NCBI GenBank assembly: GCA_002221725.1
Contig: NJFT01000233.1
Coordinates: 1-62,254 of the forward strand
Source: Scedosporium boydii
Taxonomy: Eukaryota; Ascomycota; Sordariomycetes; Microascales; Microascaceae
Direction: 5' to 3'
Length of the DNA stretch: 62,254 bases
Of the stretch, positions 56,179-62,254 are shown one piece after another. The translations under genes and the position numbers were made by a program. Each line of letters opens with the position of its first letter. Position 1 is the stretch's first letter. The notes under the pieces were generated by a model. The model had not been told where the DNA came from and did no database searches. It saw only the letters and a list, made by a program, of their open reading frames with translations.

Positions 56179-58145
56179 ATGGTGCCGTCCACCATTCCCG
56201 CCCTCAACTTCACCTGGGACAAGTTCATATCCCGCAGCGACCAGATCGCCAACACCCTCCTCCAGTCCTTCGTCGTCCTCAACGCCACCGCCGTCGGAAG
56301 TTACTCCCCGCAAGATGACACCCCTCGAAACGATGGCGTCCAGGTCGAGGTGGAGGACGTCGTCAACATCAAGCTCGACTTCACCGGATGCCCGATCGAT
56401 CCGATCCCCGAAGACTACAACTTTGACCCCCACAAGCGTCGAGACTGCTCCGTCGCCTGCCACAACGCCACCAACCTCTTCTCCTCCTACAGCCTGTACA
56501 ACTGCGCCGTGCTGGCCACCTCTGCTATGCTCGTGCAGAACGGGTCCCTCGACGTCGACGACAAGGCCCTGAAGCGGTACGATTCCGAGCTGCACTTCGG
56601 ATCGCTGGAGACGTTCGCCTGGGCCGACGTGCTGGAGAACATGGCCCGGTGCACCGCCGCCACCTGCGATACGGGGGATTACGGCGAGTGCCGATACGAC
56701 GATTATTACGGCGCTTTGCTGGAAACGTCGTGGTCGGACATTTCGGTCAAGGACGGCCTGAAGGCGATGGGCCTACTTCTTCGCGAGTTCGACTGGCTGT
56801 GCACGCCGCGGACCGAGGCGAGTGATGAGTCTGATGTAGACATTGGCGGGCCGGGAGTGAGCATCATGCCCCTCTTTTTTTCGAACCCTGGTTAAGTCGT
56901 GGTGGCCGTTGGACTAATCATGTAGCGTAGGTGCTCATAGGATACTTTATCCAAATCAGCATCGCCATCCTCTTCTTCATGTTCGCCAACGTCCTCATCT
57001 ACTGGACCAAGCTCCCCGATTTCCTCATCTCGACCCTCTCCAAGAAGCCGAAGGAGGAGACTCTCGGCGGGCTCGCCCAAGTCCAATCTCGACGTCCCAT
57101 CGGCACCGTGCTCGACTACATCCGAAACTCCCGCGTCGCTACCGCCCTGTTCACGACCATGGCCGACTTCCAAGAGGTGCAATCCTTCTTCATGATCGCC
57201 ATCCAACTCGCCACAATCATAATATACGGACCGTCCTGGGCCCCGAAGGAATTCACCAGCGCACGATCCTCGGCCTTCTTCGCCGTGACCCACGTCCTCC
57301 TCGTTCTCATGATCCAGTCCTCCCTTCAGCGTCTCGGCGTGCGGTGGTGGTACACCTTCCTCCTCTCCGTGGCGGTATACGTCCTCGGGGTCATCATCGA
57401 CCAGAGCCACCTGGCCAAATACGCCGTCGACCCGCTCCCCGAATGCGGAGGGAACCTCAACATGCACCCGCTTCGCCTGTCACCCCCGGACGGCGATGAC
57501 ACGACCATCCCGAGTATTTACGGTCGGCGCCTGGCTCGCCAGTGCATCGCGGTGTCGCACCTCTTCATCTCCATCCTGGCCATCGATCAGCTCGTTCACA
57601 GCTCGCTCTTCGGCAAGCTCCGCCAGAAGATGGACCTCGAAAAGTATCCCATCGTCGCCGTTATTCTACACTTGCGATGGGCCGTCCTCGACCTTATCAT
57701 GGTGGTATTTCTGCTGAGATACATCATCTCGATAGATTATTCTATCGGCTTGACTTTTAGTGCTCCTGGAGTATGGGATTACGGCCAGATCATTGCCATC
57801 TTGGTCTGGGCCCCCGTTTTTATGAAGTGGATGTATTCTTCGATATGTGAGTGTTCAACGCGCGCGCGTGTTCGTTCGGCCGTGCACACGACTCTAGCTA
57901 GGTTAATTACTAACTCTTGCTGTCTAGTTGGAGTCGAGGAGGGTGTCGGAAAGAGGCTCGAGCCTCACTACGTCGTCTTCCGTAGAACGGATGGCAGTGG
58001 CAGGCGCAGCGTCGAGACCATCGGGAGCAGCACCGCTGGGCCTAGCGCTGGTCCTAATGATGAGCATTTTATTTCTGGAGCGAACCAAGAGTCTTCTCCT
58101 TCCACGTTTAGGTTACTGCCTTTGCGACGGCGGCAACCTCCTTGA
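56179..58145 (+). CDS. multi-pass membrane protein of unknown function
   Basis: Exons 56179-56856, 56931-57846 and 57928-58145 give 603 residues. The N-terminal 225 residues are hydrophilic with eight or more Cys (CPIDPIPED, CSVACHNAT, CTAATC..GECRYD) and N-glycosylation-type sites, suggesting an extracytosolic or lumenal domain. No classical signal peptide is evident. The first splice joins DIGGPG to VLIGYFIQISIAILFF, the start of about seven predicted membrane spans (to FMKWMYSS near residue 530). The C-terminal tail is Ser/Gly-rich and basic. The last intron is 81 nt, a multiple of three with no stop, so retention would insert 27 residues without breaking the frame. I do not recognise a named domain. 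Convergent with another membrane protein gene. Confidence 0.78.
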
Positions 58146-58365
58146 TTTCCCATGATTTTCCTTGCATACTTGGAGCCGGTCTTTGCATGACTGCGAATCT
58201 GCAGTTGCCATGTGGATATATGCTATGCTATTTATTAATGATGATTATTTACAACTTGACATGGCCGTCTCGTTAATATGGCCCACATTTCTCTCTCCTA
58301 GGATATGAATTCGTGAAATGGATCGATCCAATCTGCAAAAGTCCTCAAGCTCCCCTTCGAAACAC

Positions 58366-59239
58366 CTACCCAAATCGCGGAACAGCAAAAAGCCCCCGTC
58401 CATCCACTCGATCCCTAAAAACAAGCTCAAACACCAAAAGAAGCAACGCCGCAATCACCACCGTCAGCCACTTAGCCGCCATCTCGTACCGACACGCCTG
58501 CGACGGCAAGCCCCCGAACCTGACGTCGAACGTGTGCATCCTCTTCACCGAGCATGCCCACACCTCCGTCGTGAAGGTGCCCTTGTCGTATACGAATTCG
58601 TCCTCGGCCCTGCTGGCCTCTTGGAATGCGTAGGCTTCGTCGAATCGCGCGGATTTGTGGTTGAGGACGAAGGTGAAGATCATGGAGGCGAGGGCGAGGA
58701 CTTCGTTGAAGGCCATGGCGATGAGGAGCGCGATTCTTCCTTTGAACGGCATCTGATTGAGTACCTCTGTTAGTCTTGATTTCTTTTTTCCTTCGCCAGG
58801 CACCGTTTTGAGAGGAAAATGGGGTGGGGGGGAACAGATTTAGTCTTACGTTGAATGGCTTCCTCCACACAACACGCGCAACGAAAAAAGCTAACATGAC
58901 AGCTTCAAACAGCGCGATGCCCGCGGCAATGGACTGAAACACGAGCTCCTCCTCCATTATCGACGAGGGCCACAACTCCATCTTTGGCTCAATCTCCTCT
59001 TGCGGGCCGAACCGTATCCAGCTTTCGGAGATGTAATCATCTAACAGGCTTTCCCGGGGAGCGGCGAGTTTGAGGACTATTTCGGAGATGCAGGTGATGG
59101 CGAGAAGGGGCACGGCCAACCACAGGCCCCATACGGAGACTGGATAACGGGTGAAGAGTCGTGGGGTTGTGTATCTGTCCATCACGAACGAGAAATATTT
59201 GAATCTTTGTGATGGCTGGAACTTGGAAGGTGCTGGCAT
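58366..59239 (-). CDS. small four-span membrane protein of unknown function
   Basis: Exons 58850-59239 and 58366-58752 give 258 residues. Four hydrophobic spans are visible: WGLWLAVPLLAITCISEIVL, SIAAGIALFEAVMLAFFVA, ALLIAMAFNEVLALASMIF and WLTVVIAALLLLVFELVF. Between spans 3 and 4 lies a loop with two Cys (TTEVWACSVKRMHTF and PSQACRYEM) that could form a disulphide. The splice joins VWRKPFN to MPFKGRI, with GACTAACA as branch point. No signal peptide. The layout resembles small fungal tetraspan proteins, but no family is assigned. A further 3' exon is possible because GTAGGT overlaps the stop region. Confidence 0.7.
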
Positions 59240-60165
59240 CGACCTATTTAATGTCGCAGATATAAATGAATATTATACAAATGGGCGATGGCTCGATGGA
59301 TCCAACGTCCGCAGAAGATGAACCAGGTTGAGGGGAACTGAAACGATCAGGGTCTCTCGCCATGGATGCCGCTGCCGCTCAATATATTATCCTTTTTGAG
59401 GCTCCCGGCTATTTAGGCTCTGTCTGTCCTCCAACCGCTGCGGCATGGACCTTAGTATTCCCGAGAGGTTTGTGTTACCTACCTAATCGGTTGGGCCGTC
59501 CTTGGCCAGTCGCATACTGGAGATCCCCCGTTACTCGGCCGAGATTTCTATCAGGGCATTGGGATGATCGTCGCGGAATTGTACGACATTAGGGCTGTTG
59601 GTAGCAGGATTGTTATAGAGTCGGCGGCCACCAAGAGGAGGGGGGGGGGTTCCTTGAAGGATTCTCGGACACGAAGACTCTCTGCAATACCCACGGGACG
59701 AGAAACCGGTGTATTGGCCGCGTGACTCTCGACCCTGTCGAGATCATGCAAGTGGTGGTTATTTTCGGAGAAGCCAACGGCCGGACACTTACTGTTAATT
59801 TATGCGAGCCGTAATTTTGCCTCCTTCATAAATACATCCAGGAAATTCGTGAGCTCGCATCTTCTCACTATCCTAGTAACCAAACGACTGGTCACTGCTT
59901 GGTCCTGTCTCATAATCTTTATTCAATTTTCCATTGTTTTCTTATCCTTTTCATAGCTTCTAAAAACGCTTCTTTGACAAACGCTGACCAGCCGAGGGCA
60001 CAACGAACTTGTCCCTCGCCAGTCACCACTCTCCACCTCGGTATCATGAAGGAAAATGCGAACGAATAACGGGAACACCTGGTGATAGCAAGGAACAACA
60101 ACTTCTAGTATTAGGGGACACAGGAAAGGAGGGAAGAAAAAAAAAGAAAAAATAAATCTCCCTCT
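59240..60165. other. intergenic
   Basis: About 930 bp between the tetraspan gene's start and the glycosyltransferase 3' end. There is a run of G near 59640 and no gene. Confidence 0.6.
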
Positions 60166-61840
60166 TCAAACAAGCTCCAGTATCTCCCGAGCAGCCTTCT
60201 CCCGCCCCTCACCCTGGGGATGTCGAGCAGCAAGCTCCCTCGCTCGAGCAAGGATATTCGCAGACTCCGGACCAAACAAAACTTCTTCGAGATAAGCCGC
60301 CAGTTCCGTCTTTTCCCACCTCGGCTTGGCTTTCTTGTTCGCCCACCGGCCAACGCCGAGCAGTTCGACACGGTTTGCGAAGTCGTAGCAGTCGGACCAT
60401 GGTGGGAGGAGGACCTGCGGGACGCCGGCACTAAGACAGGGCTAACGTTAGAAGAAGAAGGTGGGTGATGGACGGAGGAGGTATGATGTCTTACCAAAGG
60501 GCCTCGTAAAACGAACTTGCCCCTCCGTGGTTTACGGAACAGACAATACGCCCAGATTCCAACACCGACTTGGGCTCGGCAGTCACCCACTCAGTGATGC
60601 GTATCCTACCAGCCTCAAACTCAGGCTTAAGCACATCAACGATGGGCTTCCAGGGCCCATCATAGACATCCCTCTCCAACTTCTCGCCGTCGATGTTGGC
60701 CTTACGACCCAATTTCCAGAGGATCTGCAAAGGCTTCCCACCCTTCCCGCCAGCACGATCCAGGACAGCCCTAAAAGCCCGCGCCATCTCCAGGGCCTCC
60801 GCCGGACTAGCCTTAAGATGCGTCCCCAGACTCACGAAAACAGTCGGACCGCGACCAAGCCACTCAGCCAGCGCCGGATCCACAGAGGCAACGGGCGGAG
60901 CAGCGCGTACGATAGGTCCACAGGGGATGACGTAGTTGGGAAGCACGTCGAAGGGGTAGTCGATGTCGGGGCTGTTGGCGACGAGGATGCGCAGGCCGGC
61001 CGGAGGGGGTTTGAAGACGCCTAGCTCGTTGGCGGTTATGAGCGTGATGGAGGTGTCGACGTCGCGGTGGAGGGCGTGGGTGATGTCTTTGATGCGGGTG
61101 TCTGTTAGGAGGGCGTAGCCGGCGACTAAGTTTAGGGCGATGTTGCGGGGGATTAAGCTCAGTGGAAGTGGGAAAGGCATGGCGGAGCAGACTCTAGGGA
61201 GAAGTTGGGCGCATGTTAGCCGTTTACCCATGCAGACGGCCCTCTCTTGTGTTCCTAGGAGGTGGAAGAATACTTACAGAGGGTACTTCCATAACATCGC
61301 CAACTTCGGTTGTTTGGGGATGGCAAAGTCCTTGATGGTGTTGGGCGCCAGCACGGTCCAGTTCACGTTTAACTGGTGACACAAGGTCAAACCCGGAGTA
61401 AACAACGGTTCGACAACGATTAAATCGGGCTTCACCTCCTCCATCACACGCTTCGCCTCCCAGTAGATCCCCATGAACTCGTCCGGCCGCCAGGGAAGCA
61501 TGATGGCAGGAATGCGCGAGATGCATGTCGCCGAGTTGATCAACCCGGGCTTCAAATCGTAGGCTGCAGCCACGCCTGTCTCGGGGCGAAAGGAAGCCGG
61601 GCCCCAGCTGATACCTTCGATGCCATGGAAAACGATGGGTTTTGCCACTCGTGGTTCGGGCAGGTCTTGGAGGGCCAGGTTTGATGTGGCGTCGACGGCA
61701 TCTTTGAGGGCATGGAAAGCGGCAATGTGAATCTCAATGTCTTGGGCGAGATGAAGAAGGGCGTGAGCTGTGGCAAGCACGACATTGGCCTGGCCGTAGT
61801 CGCTATTCGTAAAGAACAGGATCCTCTTTGGGGATTCCAT
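60166..61840 (-). CDS. GT1-family UDP-glycosyltransferase
   Basis: Exons 61278-61840, 60495-61193 and 60166-60430 give 508 residues. The N-terminal acceptor-binding half starts FFTNSDYGQANVVLATAHAL, a variant of the usual GHxNP-type start. The C-terminal nucleotide-sugar half has TVFVSLGTHL, WVTAEPKSVLESGRIVCSVN, HGGASSFYEALCAGVPQVLL (Gly-rich donor motif spanning the second splice) and the DCYDFANRVELLGVG segment. The usual DQ pair at the end of the donor motif is DCYDFAN here. No PH/GRAM domain, so it is not of the Atg26 sterol type; no signal peptide or membrane span. It should move a sugar from a UDP-sugar to a small lipophilic acceptor, perhaps for detoxification. A TATATA lies about 100 bp upstream of the start. 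Confidence 0.9.
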
Positions 61841-62254
61841 GTCGTATAAGTGGTCTGCTGAGGAGCGGTCCTTTTCACTACAGCGGTTGAAAGAGGTCGT
61901 GATGGGAAATATCTAGGTTGGGTCTTGGGCTAGAGATCCAGAATATATAGACGCGGGCTGGAAGCAACAATTATTATCGAGCTTTTTATTTGACGCCAGG
62001 GTCCAGGCTCATTCGGACATGGCGATTCTCACCGTCAGCACTACAGACGCATCTCGGGAATCTTGTCCAATAACAACCTTCCAGCCCTCGTCTGCCGACG
62101 TTACATTAATCCCCAAAAAGCCCAGACATCAGCACGTATCCCTTCAGCCAATAAGCACCGGGAAGTCTTAGATTTTAGGTTGCAGCGGTCGTGCCAAGTT
62201 CGGTGTTACTTCTTTCATCGCGGCGCAAGTAAGAGAAGTCAGGGACAAAAAAAA
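61841..62254. other. right-edge intergenic
   Basis: Upstream region of the glycosyltransferase gene to the window end. No other gene seen. Confidence 0.6.

Overview
The window looks like nuclear DNA of a filamentous ascomycete (Pezizomycotina, probably a Sordariomycete; this is inferred from gene style, not from a marker). Almost every gene is broken by short introns of about 50-80 nt with GT..AG ends and CTAAC-like branch points. Two Zn(II)2Cys6 regulators are present, and many genes encode fungal-type secreted or membrane proteins. I assemble 19 protein genes (one cut by the left edge, one carrying an in-frame stop), one intron-containing tRNA-Gly and one badly decayed NLR-type pseudogene. 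Exon joins were made by eye from splice signals, frame continuity and family similarity.

Region 1 (1-17.8 kb) looks like a metabolic gene cluster. It holds a left-edge Zn2Cys6 factor and then four consecutive head-to-head pairs: MFS organic-anion transporter / alpha-beta hydrolase; carboxymuconolactone-decarboxylase-like / ABM-type monooxygenase-like; cyclase-family hydrolase / EthD-like protein; second Zn2Cys6 factor / Baeyer-Villiger monooxygenase. There is no polyketide synthase, NRPS or terpene synthase, so catabolism of an imported cyclic or aromatic compound is the simplest reading: uptake, Baeyer-Villiger oxygenation to an ester or lactone, hydrolysis, and small alpha-beta-barrel or AhpD-like tailoring steps. 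Each of the four shared promoters contains the octamer CGGACTTT/AAAGTCCG. Between the regulator and the monooxygenase it forms a perfect CGG-N10-CCG palindrome, the geometry bound by Zn2Cys6 dimers. This is the most interesting system in the window.

Region 2 (18.7-36.6 kb) encodes secreted hydrolases around a gene-poor stretch: a proteinase-K-like subtilase, a small secreted C-type-lectin-like protein, an M28 aminopeptidase and a GH114 glycosidase. Between about 23.8 and 27.3 kb lies a strongly diverged, nearly tandem duplication of about 1.7 kb of apparently non-coding DNA.

Region 3 (37.2-54.6 kb) holds tRNA-Gly(GCC), a STAND/NLR pseudogene with several in-frame stops of the kind RIP produces, an alkaline phosphatase, an Hsp70-like ATPase, an orphan coiled-coil protein, and a membrane-anchored fucose-lectin-like protein interrupted by one TGA.

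Region 4 (56.2-62.3 kb) carries two convergent multi-pass membrane proteins of unknown role and a GT1 glycosyltransferase. No CRISPR, rRNA, intact transposon or telomeric repeat was seen.
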